NCBI RefSeq assembly: GCF_902859625.1
Contig: NZ_CADIJX010000001.1
Span: 992,001-1,056,000 of the forward strand
Direction: 5' to 3'
Length of the DNA stretch: 64,000 bases
Origin: Achromobacter pestifer
GTDB taxonomy: Bacteria > Pseudomonadota > Gammaproteobacteria > Burkholderiales > Burkholderiaceae_B
Shown one piece after another: positions 8,770-17,335 of the stretch. The stretch's first letter is position 1. Every line of letters starts with the position of its first letter. Made by a program: the position numbers and the translations under genes. The notes beneath the pieces were generated by a model, which saw nothing but the letters and a program-made list of their open reading frames with translations, made no database searches and was not told the DNA's origin.

Positions 8770-9678
8770 TCATGGCTCCTGGCGTGTGGTGGTCTGTAAC
8801 GGAACAGGCTTCAGGCCCAGCCCGATGAAATCCCACCCGTCTCGGCCTTCTTGCCAACGGAAATTCCGATTCACCCATTCCGCCTTCATGTTGTCGTAAA
8901 GGCGACGCTGGTCCAGGCGCTTGCCTTCGTCCAGGCCCTTGCGCGCCAGCGCGGAGCTTTCCTGGCTTGCCTGCGCGAAGGCCTTGATTTGCATCGCCCT
9001 GGTAAACGGCACGCTGGCGTAGGGACCCTCGTCCGCCTTGCTCAACCGTATCTCGTTGTCCAGCAACAAGGCGCCGTGACGATTGTCCGGCGCCACCGAC
9101 ACCAACCGCATGCCCGACCGCTGATATTCCTTGGGCAGCAGGTGCTCGAACCACAGCACCTGGCCTGTTGTCGTCACCAGCGCGCGTGCGCCTGCCGTGA
9201 ACAACAGCACATCCTGACGCCCCGGCTGCACCACGCCGAAATCCGGATCATGCATATCAACCGTGGGACTCAACACCCGCGCAAGCGGCGTGTCATTCTG
9301 GACCGCGATCAAGATCGTCCCCACGCCCATGAAGTCGTTCGAGACCGCCAACAGCATGGGTTGACCGCCTTGCGTCGGCCCCAGCGCCTTGACGTGGATG
9401 AACTCGTAAGCGTTCAACGGCCGATAGGTCTTGCCCCGGTATTTGATCTGACGCAGCTTCGAGCCGGGATAGCCCTCAAGCTGGAAGTCACCCAGCGCTT
9501 CGCTGACCTTGCCGCCGACGGCGGCCGGTTTGGGTGCCGCGGATTCCGGGGCGGTCTGCGCATGCGCGGCAACGGGTGCAAGCAGCACAAGGACAGGCAG
9601 CATGAGGGCCTGCGCGCAGCGGCCACGCAATCGAGCCGTCAGCAGGCGGAAATCAACGGATCGATATCGATGGAGCAC
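8770..9678 (-). CDS. Exported protein of unknown function
   Basis: About 302 residues, with a hydrophobic stretch LMLPVLVLLAP followed by AHAQ, a standard signal-peptidase I site. The mature part has no family I know; it looks like a beta-rich domain (GDFQLEGYPGSKLRQIKY..., repeated hydrophobic strands) and a charged helical C-terminus. The start is placed at GTG 9678 because AAGGA lies four bases before it; an in-frame ATG at 9720 has no ribosome site, and an ATG at 9603 would cut off the signal n-region. It precedes the lipoprotein gene with one base between. It is divergent from the sigma factor gene at 9840 and may share an iron-responsive promoter region. Confidence 0.7.
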   Translation of the reverse strand: MLHRYRSVDFRLLTARLRGRCAQALMLPVLVLLAPVAAHAQTAPESAAPKPAAVGGKVSEALGDFQLEGYPGSKLRQIKYRGKTYRPLNAYEFIHVKALGPTQGGQPMLLAVSNDFMGVGTILIAVQNDTPLARVLSPTVDMHDPDFGVVQPGRQDVLLFTAGARALVTTTGQVLWFEHLLPKEYQRSGMRLVSVAPDNRHGALLLDNEIRLSKADEGPYASVPFTRAMQIKAFAQASQESSALARKGLDEGKRLDQRRLYDNMKAEWVNRNFRWQEGRDGWDFIGLGLKPVPLQTTTRQEP

Positions 9679-9776
9679 GGTTTCCTTGGCAAGACGCGAC
9701 GATGCGCGGGCAGGACGCATTCTATATGGGGCCAGATACCGCTGCGCGATGGGCGCGACGACAAGTAGAAAGTCGC

Positions 9777-9815
9777 TATAATTGAGAACAATTGTCAATT
9801 GTATTTGTAATTCTG
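9777..9815. promoter_or_regulatory. Promoter with possible Fur-type site upstream of the sigma factor gene
   Basis: TATAAT at 9777-9782 is a perfect -10 hexamer. Immediately downstream, 9784-9815 is a strongly AT-rich tract with overlapping ACAATTGT and CAATTGTA half-palindromes. About 10 of 19 positions match the classical Fur box, so the assignment is tentative; the context (FecI/FecR/TonB receptor) makes iron control likely. Confidence 0.4.
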
Positions 9816-9839
9816 CGGGCCCCGCCCGTCGCGCATTTC

Positions 9840-10355
9840 ATGAACGTGTCCGCTGGCGATATCGCTGTTCTGTACCGTGCCGAAGTCCGGCGCTTGCGCG
9901 CGTTCGTGCGTCGCATCGTCGGAAATCACGGCGCGGCCGAAGACGTCGTCCAGCAAGCGTTCGCGAACTTGCTGCGCCTGGGCAGCGGCAGCGCGCAAAT
10001 CAATGCCGGCTACATCACGCAGGCCGTCCATAATCTGGCGTTGAATCATCTGCGCGACGCCAAACGCCGCGCCGGCGTGGAACTGACCGGGGTCGAGCTT
10101 GATCACATCGCCGACCCCCACCCCACTCCTGAGACCATCGCCATCTATCGGCAAGAATTGCGGCGGCTGCTGGAAGCGATAGCCTCGCTACCCGAACGTC
10201 GCCGGCAAGCGTTTGTCCTCAAGCGCATCGAAGGCCTGTCCTACGACGAGATCGCCGAACGCATGGGCACAAGCCGCAACACCGTGATCTCGCAAGTTGT
10301 AGCGGCCATGGCGCAACTGGATGCCCTGCTGGACCTGACCAGCACCACAGCTTGA
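9840..10355 (+). CDS. ECF sigma factor, FecI/FpvI type
   Basis: Extracytoplasmic-function sigma factor of 171 residues. Region 2 spans ~10-75 (VLYRAEVRRLRAFVRRIVG, AEDVVQQAFANLL) and region 4 ~110-160 (LPERRRQAFVLKRIEGLSYDEIAERMG), with the HTH at ERMGTSRNTVISQV. It should direct RNA polymerase to the siderophore-receptor promoter once released by the FecR-like partner. The start at MNVSAGD gives the usual FecI length; an upstream in-frame ATG at 9792 would lie in the promoter palindromes. The FecR-like gene follows after 3 bases. Confidence 0.92.
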   Translation: MNVSAGDIAVLYRAEVRRLRAFVRRIVGNHGAAEDVVQQAFANLLRLGSGSAQINAGYITQAVHNLALNHLRDAKRRAGVELTGVELDHIADPHPTPETIAIYRQELRRLLEAIASLPERRRQAFVLKRIEGLSYDEIAERMGTSRNTVISQVVAAMAQLDALLDLTSTTA

Positions 10356-10358
10356 TCC

Positions 10359-11273
10359 ATGGCCTCCCCCGCCCAAGACCCAATCTATCTCGCTGCCCTG
10401 GAATGGCTGGCCCGCCTGAACGATGACGGCGTTGTCGAACAGGACCGCCGTGCTTTTTCGCGTTGGCTGGATGAAGACCCCGCACATTCCGCCGCCTACG
10501 CTCGCGCGCAGGCGCTATGGAACCGCTTTGAACTGGTGCGCCCCGCCGCCAACCGCATGCATCGCCGCCGGGCGGTGCTGGGTGCACTGGCTGCGCTAGC
10601 CGCCGTGCCTGCCCTGTATGCCGTGTCGCGCCTGCACCTGCTGGCGGACTATCGCAGCGGGGTCAGCGAACGACGGCGCATCGAGCTTGCTGACGGCAGC
10701 ATTGTCGAACTGGGCAGCGATTCCGCGCTCTCCGTACGCTTGGACGGCCGACAACGCCTGCTGACATTGCACCGTGGCCAGGCGTACTTCCAGGTTGCCG
10801 CAGATGCCGCGCGACCATTCTCGGTTCAAGCGGGCGATGGCGTCACCACCGCGCTGGGCACACAATTCGACATCAAGCTGCTGGATGACATCGTCACCGT
10901 GTCGGTAACCGAACACGCGGTGGCCGTCACGCCTCGGCCCGGCGCCGCGCCAGTCACGGTTTCCGCCGGCTGGCAGATGCAATACGGGGAATCCGGCGGC
11001 GCCAGGCCCATGCGCTTTGACCAGGCAGCAGCCTTGGCCTGGCGGCAGGATCGCCTGGTTTTCAATGACGTGCCGCTAGCCACCGTGTTGGCGGAACTAC
11101 AGCGTTATCAACGCGGCCCGATCTTCCTGATGAATGCCAGCGTGGGCGCCTTGCCGGTCACGGCTGCGTTCCACGCCACGGAGCCGCAAGAGGCGTTGCG
11201 CAGCCTGGCCGAGACGTTCCCGATCCGGCTACGTGTGGTCGCAGGCTATGCGACGCTGGTCTACGCACGATAA
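10359..11273 (+). CDS. FecR-like sigma regulator
   Basis: Inner-membrane regulator of 304 residues. The cytoplasmic N-terminal DUF4880-like part (AALEWLARLND...FSRWLDEDPAHSAAYARA) binds the sigma factor. A hydrophobic segment around 70-90 (VLGALAALAAVPALYAV) crosses the membrane, and the periplasmic FecR domain (RRIELADGSIVELGSDSALS, then GQAYFQVAADAARPF) follows. The far C-terminus resembles an STN-like fold that contacts the receptor signalling domain. It transmits the occupied-receptor signal to the sigma factor encoded 3 bases upstream. Confidence 0.92.
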   Translation: MASPAQDPIYLAALEWLARLNDDGVVEQDRRAFSRWLDEDPAHSAAYARAQALWNRFELVRPAANRMHRRRAVLGALAALAAVPALYAVSRLHLLADYRSGVSERRRIELADGSIVELGSDSALSVRLDGRQRLLTLHRGQAYFQVAADAARPFSVQAGDGVTTALGTQFDIKLLDDIVTVSVTEHAVAVTPRPGAAPVTVSAGWQMQYGESGGARPMRFDQAAALAWRQDRLVFNDVPLATVLAELQRYQRGPIFLMNASVGALPVTAAFHATEPQEALRSLAETFPIRLRVVAGYATLVYAR

Positions 11274-11290
11274 GCCCGCCCGCCCCATGC

Positions 11291-11307
11291 AGTTACTTCT
11301 AGTAACT
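11291..11307. promoter_or_regulatory. Perfect 17-bp palindrome between fecR-like and receptor genes
   Basis: AGTTACT-TCT-AGTAACT, seven-base perfect arms with a three-base centre, lies 17 bases after the fecR-like stop and about 108 bases before the receptor start. It is followed by TTAAATT but no true T-tract. It may be an operator for receptor expression or a weak hairpin between the two transcripts. Confidence 0.35.
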
Positions 11308-11415
11308 TAAATTCCGCCCAGTTCGATCATTGATTCCGCGCCCTCCGGTGTTTGACAAGAAGAGGACGCGCACACCGCCGTCGCAATATCGAACCACGAA
11401 CAAGGGCAACCGCAC

Positions 11416-13884
11416 ATGCCGGCCGCACATCACCCCTCCCTCAGCCGCAACGCCGGCATCCACGCGCGCCCAGGCCGCCACCGCCTGAACCTGCTGGCGG
11501 CTTCAATGGTCGCAGCGGCCTGCACGGCAGCCTTGCCCGCCGCCCACGCGCAGACCGCGCCTGCCAACGCCGTGGCCGCTCGGCACGGCTTCGACATTCC
11601 CAGCCAGCCGCTGGCCAGCGCCCTGCTTTCCTATACCGCGACGACCGGCGTGCAACTGGTCATGAGTGGCGACATTGCACGCGGCAAGACGGCCCCCGCC
11701 CTACGCGGCAGCTACACCGGCGAAGAAGCGCTGAGTCGGCTGCTGGCCGGCTCGGGCCTGGGCTATCGCCACAGCGGCGGCACCCTTATCGTGTCGCCGC
11801 TTCCCTCGGGTGGCTCGGCCGAGACCGCCACGCTGGATCCCATCAAGGTGCAAGGCGCCGCGGACGCACCGCGTTACGTCGTCGACGGGTCCACTGCCGG
11901 CACCAAGACCGATGCCCGCTTGCTCGACACGCCGCAATCGATCTCGGTTGTCACCCGCCAGCAAATGGATGACCAGGCCGTGCAGAACGTGCGCCAGGCG
12001 CTGCGCTACACGCCGGGCCTGACCGCCGAATACCGCGGCGCAGGCGGTTCGCGATACGACACCGTGATCTACCGAGGCTTTGGCGGCGGCGTGAATTACG
12101 ACTATTCGTATCAGGACGGCATGCGGTTGCTGGGCGCGAACTACGCGATCCCGCAGATCGACACCTACAACCTGGAACGCATTGAAGTACTGCGGGGACC
12201 CTCATCGGTGCTGTATGGCCAAGGCACGCCCGGTGGCCTGGTCAACCTGGTCAGCAAGAAGCCAACCGCCACGCCCCTGCACGAAATAGAGCTGCAAGCA
12301 GGCAGCCACGGCTTTGCGCAGGCGGCATTCGACTTTGGCGGGCCCGTGGATGAGGCAGGCAAGGTGCTCTACCGGCTGACTGGCGTGACGCACACCGGCA
12401 AGACGCAGATCGACTACCAGAAGGATGAGCGCGTGGCGATCGCGCCAGCGGTCACGTTCCGCCCCAGCGCCGACACCTCGTTGACGATCCTGGCCCAATA
12501 CCAGCATGACCCCTATGGCGGCTATTTCGGTTTCCTGCCCGCAGTGGGAACCATTCAGGACCTGCCCGGCGGAGGTCGCATCGGACGCAGCTTTTTCGAC
12601 GGATCACCGCAGTTCGACGAATTCAAGCGTACCCAGACGGCCGCAGGCTATCTGTTGGATCATCGGATCAACGACGTGTGGTCCGTGCAATCCAATTTCC
12701 GCTACATGCAAGTCAAGGTGGACTACAAGAGCGTCTACACCACGGGCCTGAACGCAGCCGATCCCGCCAATCCGCTGCTGACCCGCCGCGCGATCATCAA
12801 TCGCGCCGACATGGACGCCGTCACCGCAGACAACCATGCCCAGGCGCGCTTCAACACCGGCGCCATCGCCCACACGGCGTTGTTCGGCATCGATTACCAG
12901 CGGCTAAGCTATCGCGACGACCAAGGCATGGGCGCCGCCCCGTCCCTGTCGATCAACCAGCCCGACTACTCCGCGGCCATCGCCACGCCGGCCATCACCG
13001 CGCGCAGCAAGCAGACGCTGGACCAGGTTGGACTGTATGCGCAAGACCAGTTGAAGATCGGGCAATGGACACTGCTGGGAGGCATCCGCCAGGACTGGGC
13101 GGGCAACGACAGGCGCAACCGCATCAGCGGCGCGTCCACCGACCAGTCCGACCACGCCTTCACCTGGCGCCTGGGCTCGGTCTATGAGTTCGAGAACGGC
13201 ATCGCCCCCTATGTCAGCTACTCGCGATCGTTCCAGCCGGTGGCCGATGCGGACGTCAACGGCAATCTGTTCAAACCCACCAAGGGCGAACAGTACGAAG
13301 CCGGCGTGAAGTACCAGCCGCCCGGCCAGGACGCTTTCATCACGGCCGCCGTGTACCAGCTGACCCAAAGCAACGTGCTGACGACGGACCCCGCCAACAC
13401 CAACTACAGCATCCAGACAGGCGAAGTGCGCTCGCGCGGGCTGGAGCTGGAGGGCAAGGCCAGCCTGACGCGCAACCTGGACCTGCTGGCGTCCTACACA
13501 TACATGGACAACGTGAACACGCGCAGCACCACCGCGCAAGACAAGCACCCCACGTATGTGCCGCGCCACACGGCCAACGCATGGGCGAACTATACGTTCC
13601 ACGCCGGTGCGCTGGCGGGGTTGAGCCTGGGCGGCGGCGTGCGCTATGTCGGCAGCAGCTACGCCAATGCCGACAACACGATGAAGGTCTCTCCCTTCAC
13701 GGTGGTGGATGCCGCGGTGCGCTATGATCTGGGCCAGAGCATTCCCGCGCTGAAGGGGCTGACCGCCGCCTTGAACGCCAGCAACCTGTTCGATCACGAG
13801 TACGTATCCGCTTGCGCCACGGCCACGAAGTGCTTCTACGGCGCTGGCCGCACCGTGATTGGCAGTTTGACCTACCGCTGGTAG
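11416..13884 (+). CDS. TonB-dependent siderophore receptor with STN signalling domain
   Basis: Outer-membrane ferric-siderophore receptor of 822 residues. A signal peptide ends PAAHAQ (~residue 46). The STN (secretin/TonB short N-terminal) domain is at ~55-110 (GFDIPSQPLASALLSYTATT), the plug at ~150-260 (DTPQSISVVTRQQMDDQ, RIEVLRGPSSVLYGQGTPGG), and the barrel runs to a terminal aromatic residue (SLTYRW). The STN domain identifies a transducer-type receptor that signals to the FecR-like/sigma pair encoded just upstream. The C-terminal ASNLFDHEYVSACATATKCF is typical of FpvA/FoxA-type receptors for hydroxamate siderophores; the actual ligand is not determinable. Confidence 0.93.
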   Translation: MPAAHHPSLSRNAGIHARPGRHRLNLLAASMVAAACTAALPAAHAQTAPANAVAARHGFDIPSQPLASALLSYTATTGVQLVMSGDIARGKTAPALRGSYTGEEALSRLLAGSGLGYRHSGGTLIVSPLPSGGSAETATLDPIKVQGAADAPRYVVDGSTAGTKTDARLLDTPQSISVVTRQQMDDQAVQNVRQALRYTPGLTAEYRGAGGSRYDTVIYRGFGGGVNYDYSYQDGMRLLGANYAIPQIDTYNLERIEVLRGPSSVLYGQGTPGGLVNLVSKKPTATPLHEIELQAGSHGFAQAAFDFGGPVDEAGKVLYRLTGVTHTGKTQIDYQKDERVAIAPAVTFRPSADTSLTILAQYQHDPYGGYFGFLPAVGTIQDLPGGGRIGRSFFDGSPQFDEFKRTQTAAGYLLDHRINDVWSVQSNFRYMQVKVDYKSVYTTGLNAADPANPLLTRRAIINRADMDAVTADNHAQARFNTGAIAHTALFGIDYQRLSYRDDQGMGAAPSLSINQPDYSAAIATPAITARSKQTLDQVGLYAQDQLKIGQWTLLGGIRQDWAGNDRRNRISGASTDQSDHAFTWRLGSVYEFENGIAPYVSYSRSFQPVADADVNGNLFKPTKGEQYEAGVKYQPPGQDAFITAAVYQLTQSNVLTTDPANTNYSIQTGEVRSRGLELEGKASLTRNLDLLASYTYMDNVNTRSTTAQDKHPTYVPRHTANAWANYTFHAGALAGLSLGGGVRYVGSSYANADNTMKVSPFTVVDAAVRYDLGQSIPALKGLTAALNASNLFDHEYVSACATATKCFYGAGRTVIGSLTYRW

Positions 13885-13893
13885 GCCCTCGGC

Positions 13894-15027
13894 ATGAGCC
13901 TCCATTCCGCTCCGCGCCTACGCCTGTGGCAATGGATTCACACCTGGTCCAGCCTGGCATGCACGCTGTTCCTGTTGATGTTGTGCATCACAGGCCTGCC
14001 GTTGATCTTCCACGAGCAAATTGACGGCTGGTTCGATGTTCCCAGCGCGCCTGCGCCGCAGTTGGCGGCAGTGGCGCCGCGGGATGCGGACGCCATGGCC
14101 GCGCTGGTCCGCAACCAGTATCCGCAACGCGACATTCGCTTCATGGTCTGGCTGGACGAGCCACATCAGTACCGGTTCGGCCTTGCTCCCGGCGCACCGG
14201 GCCAGAAGCCCTTCGCCCTGGTGGACGCGCGTGGTCCCGTCCTGTCCGGCGAGGCTTGGAGCGAAAAGGACTGGCGCCACGGCGGCCCGATGGCCGTGCT
14301 GCTAAGGCTGCACACCGACATGCTGCTAGGCGTGCCCGGCAGCCTGATCCTGGCGGCCATGGGCACGCTGTTCTTGCTGTCGCTCGTGTCCGGCATCGCG
14401 CTGTATGGCCGCTTCATGCGCAAGACGCCCTTCGGGACCGTGCGCAAGGGTCGCTCACGGCTGCTGCGCCTGCTGGACCTGCACAATCTGGTGGGTATCG
14501 TGCTGCTGGTCTGGATGGCGGTCGTCGGGCTAAGCGGCGTGATCAACACACTGGATTCCTTTGTGTTCGCCGCCTGGCGCGAACACGCAGCCACCCGGCA
14601 ATCGTCCGCCCCGCCGCTCGGCCCCCCTGAAGCGCGGCCTTTGCAAGCCGCCGTGGATCTGGCCCGGCGCATCCTGCCGGATCGCGACGTCAGTTTCCTG
14701 GCGATGCCAGGATCCCTGTTTTCATCCGAAGGCGCCTACACGGTCTTCATGCAAGGCCGCACTCCATTGACCAGGCACCTGCTGCAACCCGTCGTTGTGC
14801 GCGTCGCCGATGGCGCGCTGATCAGCGCCGAGCCGCCCCCCTGGTACATGTGGCTGTTGGAAGGGTCACGCCCGCTGCATTTCGGCAATTACGCCGGCCT
14901 GCCCCTTCAACTGATTTGGGCGGCGCTGGATCTGGCAACCATCGTGGCGCTGCTGACGGGGCTGTATCTGTATCTGCCTAAGCGGCGGCAGGCAAACGCC
15001 GCACGCAATCCGCACCCAGCGCCTTGA
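13894..15027 (+). CDS. PepSY-associated TM domain protein (iron-regulated, PiuB-like)
   Basis: Inner-membrane protein of 377 residues with four to five transmembrane helices (~20-40, 150-172, 200-222, 345-365) and PepSY-type periplasmic parts. HTWSSLACTLFLLMLCITGLP, HTDMLLGVPG and LDLHNLVGI are the usual landmarks with conserved His that may bind haem. Members sit beside siderophore receptors and are thought to reduce or process ferric-siderophore (family knowledge, function unproven). It begins 9 bases after the receptor stop, so it is cotranscribed. Its last 50 bases overlap the convergent FMN oxidase gene. Confidence 0.87.
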   Translation: MSLHSAPRLRLWQWIHTWSSLACTLFLLMLCITGLPLIFHEQIDGWFDVPSAPAPQLAAVAPRDADAMAALVRNQYPQRDIRFMVWLDEPHQYRFGLAPGAPGQKPFALVDARGPVLSGEAWSEKDWRHGGPMAVLLRLHTDMLLGVPGSLILAAMGTLFLLSLVSGIALYGRFMRKTPFGTVRKGRSRLLRLLDLHNLVGIVLLVWMAVVGLSGVINTLDSFVFAAWREHAATRQSSAPPLGPPEARPLQAAVDLARRILPDRDVSFLAMPGSLFSSEGAYTVFMQGRTPLTRHLLQPVVVRVADGALISAEPPPWYMWLLEGSRPLHFGNYAGLPLQLIWAALDLATIVALLTGLYLYLPKRRQANAARNPHPAP

Positions 15028-16144
15028 GGTCCACCACCCCCAACAACCCCATGTTGCGCCGCACCTCTTCCACGATCAGCCCGATGGCATGGGCCACGCC
15101 GCGTTGTCCCGCCACGGCTGCCGCATAGTTGAAGGGCCGTCCCACGAAGACACACCGCGCGCCCAGCGCCATCGCTTTCAGCACGTCCGACCCGCGCCGC
15201 ACCCCGCTGTCCAGCATCACGTCCATGCCGCCCGCCGCCTCCAGCACCGCCGGCAAGGCTTGCAACGGCGAAACGCTGCCGTCCAACTGCCGGCCGCCGT
15301 GGTTCGAGACAATCACGCCATCCATGCCGTGCGCCCTCGCCTTGCGTGCATCGTCGGGATGCAGAATGCCCTTGATCACCATCCGCCCTTGCCAGCGCCG
15401 GCGGATGGCTGCCACGTGCGGCCAGCTGAGATGGCCGCGATCCGAAAAGTCGCGCAGCACGTTGGCCGACAGGATCGGCGCACCGCGAGTCGCATAGTTG
15501 TTTTCAAAATGCGGCATGCCATGCCGCCACAGCGTGCGTAGAAACGTGCCGAACAACCAGCGCGGATGCGTCAACCCCTGCCAGGCCAGGCCGGCGCTGG
15601 GGCGCAGCGGCGTGGAAAAGCCTGCCCGCACATTGTTTTCGCGGTTGGCGGCCACGGGCGTATCCACCGTCAGCACCAAAGTCGTCACACCGGCCGCCGC
15701 CACCCGATCGATCAGCGCGGCGATCTGCGCCTCATCGCCCGGCAGGTAGGCCTGGAACCACGTGCCGGGCGCGGCCTGCATCACTTCCTCCAGCCGGATC
15801 AGCGACGACCCGCTCATGATGCAAGGCACGTCCGCGTCCGCCGCCGCGCGCGCCAGCACGATATCGCCTCGGTAGCTGGACAGCGCCGAGATACCCATGG
15901 GCGCCACGCCAACCGGCGCGGCATATTCTCGGCCCAGCACCGTGGTCCGCATGCTGCGCTGGGACACGTCCACCAGCACCTTGGGCAGAAAGCCATATTG
16001 ATCAAAGGCCCGCCGATTGCCACGCTCTGACAGGCCGTCTTCCACCGCGCCCGACACATAGGCGTAAATCGGCTTGGGCAGGCGCTTCTTCGCGGCCGCC
16101 TCGAAATCATGCAGGCTAAGCAGATGGCGCAGGGCGTCGGGCAT
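14978..16144 (-). CDS. FMN-dependent alpha-hydroxy-acid oxidase (LldD-like)
   Basis: A 388-residue (S)-2-hydroxyacid dehydrogenase/oxidase of the lactate dehydrogenase-glycolate oxidase family, converting an L-2-hydroxyacid to the 2-oxoacid. Visible landmarks are YVSGAVEDG near residue 29, the active-site block SNHGGRQLDG around 255 with catalytic His and the substrate Arg, and DSGVRRGSDVLKAMALGA for FMN phosphate binding. The start at MPDALRHL is preceded by GAGGAG about nine bases upstream. The 3' end overlaps the PepSY gene by 50 bases. It diverges from a LysR gene across a perfect palindrome, and the next genes encode a D-2-hydroxyacid dehydrogenase and a Bug receptor: a 2-hydroxyacid locus. 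Confidence 0.9.
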   Translation of the reverse strand: MPDALRHLLSLHDFEAAAKKRLPKPIYAYVSGAVEDGLSERGNRRAFDQYGFLPKVLVDVSQRSMRTTVLGREYAAPVGVAPMGISALSSYRGDIVLARAAADADVPCIMSGSSLIRLEEVMQAAPGTWFQAYLPGDEAQIAALIDRVAAAGVTTLVLTVDTPVAANRENNVRAGFSTPLRPSAGLAWQGLTHPRWLFGTFLRTLWRHGMPHFENNYATRGAPILSANVLRDFSDRGHLSWPHVAAIRRRWQGRMVIKGILHPDDARKARAHGMDGVIVSNHGGRQLDGSVSPLQALPAVLEAAGGMDVMLDSGVRRGSDVLKAMALGARCVFVGRPFNYAAAVAGQRGVAHAIGLIVEEVRRNMGLLGVVDLKALGADCVRRLPAAA

Positions 16145-16235
16145 GGTGGGGGGCTCCTCGCTGCGGTCGGCCACAAGCGGCCACCGCGCTGTTGTCATGG
16201 GGTGGCGGACGACTATAGGCGCAGCGTCGGTTTGA

Positions 16236-16250
16236 ATAAAGTGACTTTAT
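16236..16250. promoter_or_regulatory. LysR-type operator (perfect 15-bp palindrome)
   Basis: ATAAAGT-G-ACTTTAT is perfectly symmetrical and contains the T-N11-A signature of LysR sites (T16237, A16249). It lies between the divergent hydroxyacid oxidase (start 16144) and LysR (start 16317) genes and is the obvious candidate site for that regulator. Confidence 0.6.
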
Positions 16251-16316
16251 CGATATTGCTTATTACACTTTTATTCGCTCTCGATATCAGTCCCCGCCAC
16301 CGGTTCCCCCATCGCC

Positions 16317-17216
16317 ATGACGCTTAAGCAACTTGAAGCCTTCTATTGGGCCGCCACCTGCAAGAACTTCGCCATCGCCGCGAACCGGTTGAATATCTCG
16401 GTGTCGTCGCTGTCCAAACGCATTGGCGAACTGGAAGCGTCCATTGGCGCTGATCTGTTCAGCCGCAGTGCACGCAGCGCCACCTTGACCGCCTTGGGCG
16501 AGCAACTGGTGCCGCATGCCAAGGACTTGCTGCGCAACGCCGATCAGTTCATGCAGCAGGCCAGCAACAACCTCACCTATTCGGGACGCTGCCGCTTTGG
16601 CGCGGGCGAGCTCACGTCCGTGACGTGGATGCCGCGGCTGATCGATGAAATCCAGCGCGCGCACCCCAATCTGCTGGTGGAACCCTATGTGGGCGTGGGC
16701 GAGTTGGTGGAACGCGGGCTGGAGGAAGGCGATCTGGATTTCGCGGTGATCGCCGGGCCATCGTCCCGCGCGTCCATTGCGTCGCACCTGATCGGCAGCG
16801 CCGACTTCGAGTGGGTGGCGTCGCCTCGCGCCGTGCCCGACCCGGCCTCGTTGACCCCCGCCGATCTGCCAGGGCTGACCTTGATCACGCAACCGCAAAG
16901 CTCAGGCGTGATCCGCATGCTGGACGACTGGCTGACGGAACAGCGCGTGTCACCCGGCCGCACCCAATGTTGCAACAGCTGGGGCGCCATCGCCGGCATG
17001 CTGCGGCAAGGACTCGGCCTGGGTTTCCTGCCCACCGCCTGGGCGCGCATCCTGATCCAGCGTGGCGAATTGCAGCCCTTGCCTGGCCTGGCGCCATTGC
17101 GCCCGTTGCCCTACACCTTCCAGTGGCGGCGTGACGATACCCGTCCCATGCTGGCAAGCCTGCGCGTGCTGGCGCAAGACACGCTGGACTTCGACACCCC
17201 CGAAGGAATGGTGTGA
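16317..17216 (+). CDS. LysR-family regulator of the hydroxyacid locus
   Basis: Regulator of 299 residues. The winged HTH is at 1-60 (MTLKQLEAFYWAATCKNFAIAA..., NISVSSLSKRIGELEASIG), followed by a type-2 periplasmic-binding-like effector domain with GLGFLPTAWA near residue 240. It is transcribed away from the FMN oxidase gene, with the palindrome at 16236-16250 between them, and is followed in the same direction by the D-2-hydroxyacid dehydrogenase and Bug receptor genes. A 2-hydroxyacid or its 2-oxoacid is the likely co-inducer (inference). Confidence 0.88.
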   Translation: MTLKQLEAFYWAATCKNFAIAANRLNISVSSLSKRIGELEASIGADLFSRSARSATLTALGEQLVPHAKDLLRNADQFMQQASNNLTYSGRCRFGAGELTSVTWMPRLIDEIQRAHPNLLVEPYVGVGELVERGLEEGDLDFAVIAGPSSRASIASHLIGSADFEWVASPRAVPDPASLTPADLPGLTLITQPQSSGVIRMLDDWLTEQRVSPGRTQCCNSWGAIAGMLRQGLGLGFLPTAWARILIQRGELQPLPGLAPLRPLPYTFQWRRDDTRPMLASLRVLAQDTLDFDTPEGMV

Positions 17217-17244
17217 TCCCAGCACTGTTCACTTAAATTCATTC

Positions 17245-17273
17245 TTGGACGAGAAAATTATTCGCTTTATCTC
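17245..17273 (+). promoter_or_regulatory. Candidate sigma-70 promoter for the D-2-hydroxyacid dehydrogenase gene
   Basis: TTGGAC (17245-17250), a 17-base spacer, then TATCTC (17268-17273). It is the best hexamer pair in the 119-base gap and leaves a leader of about 55 bases before the ATG at 17336. Confidence 0.4.
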
Positions 17274-17335
17274 CGATTTCGGCACAGGTAGAGTCGCCTC
17301 GAAAGCAGACCATACCTATACGGAGACCATGCGCA

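Noticed and set aside
12904-13905. A 333-codon frame antisense to the TonB receptor
   Set aside because: No domain or start signal, and it covers the conserved barrel-coding region of the receptor gene.
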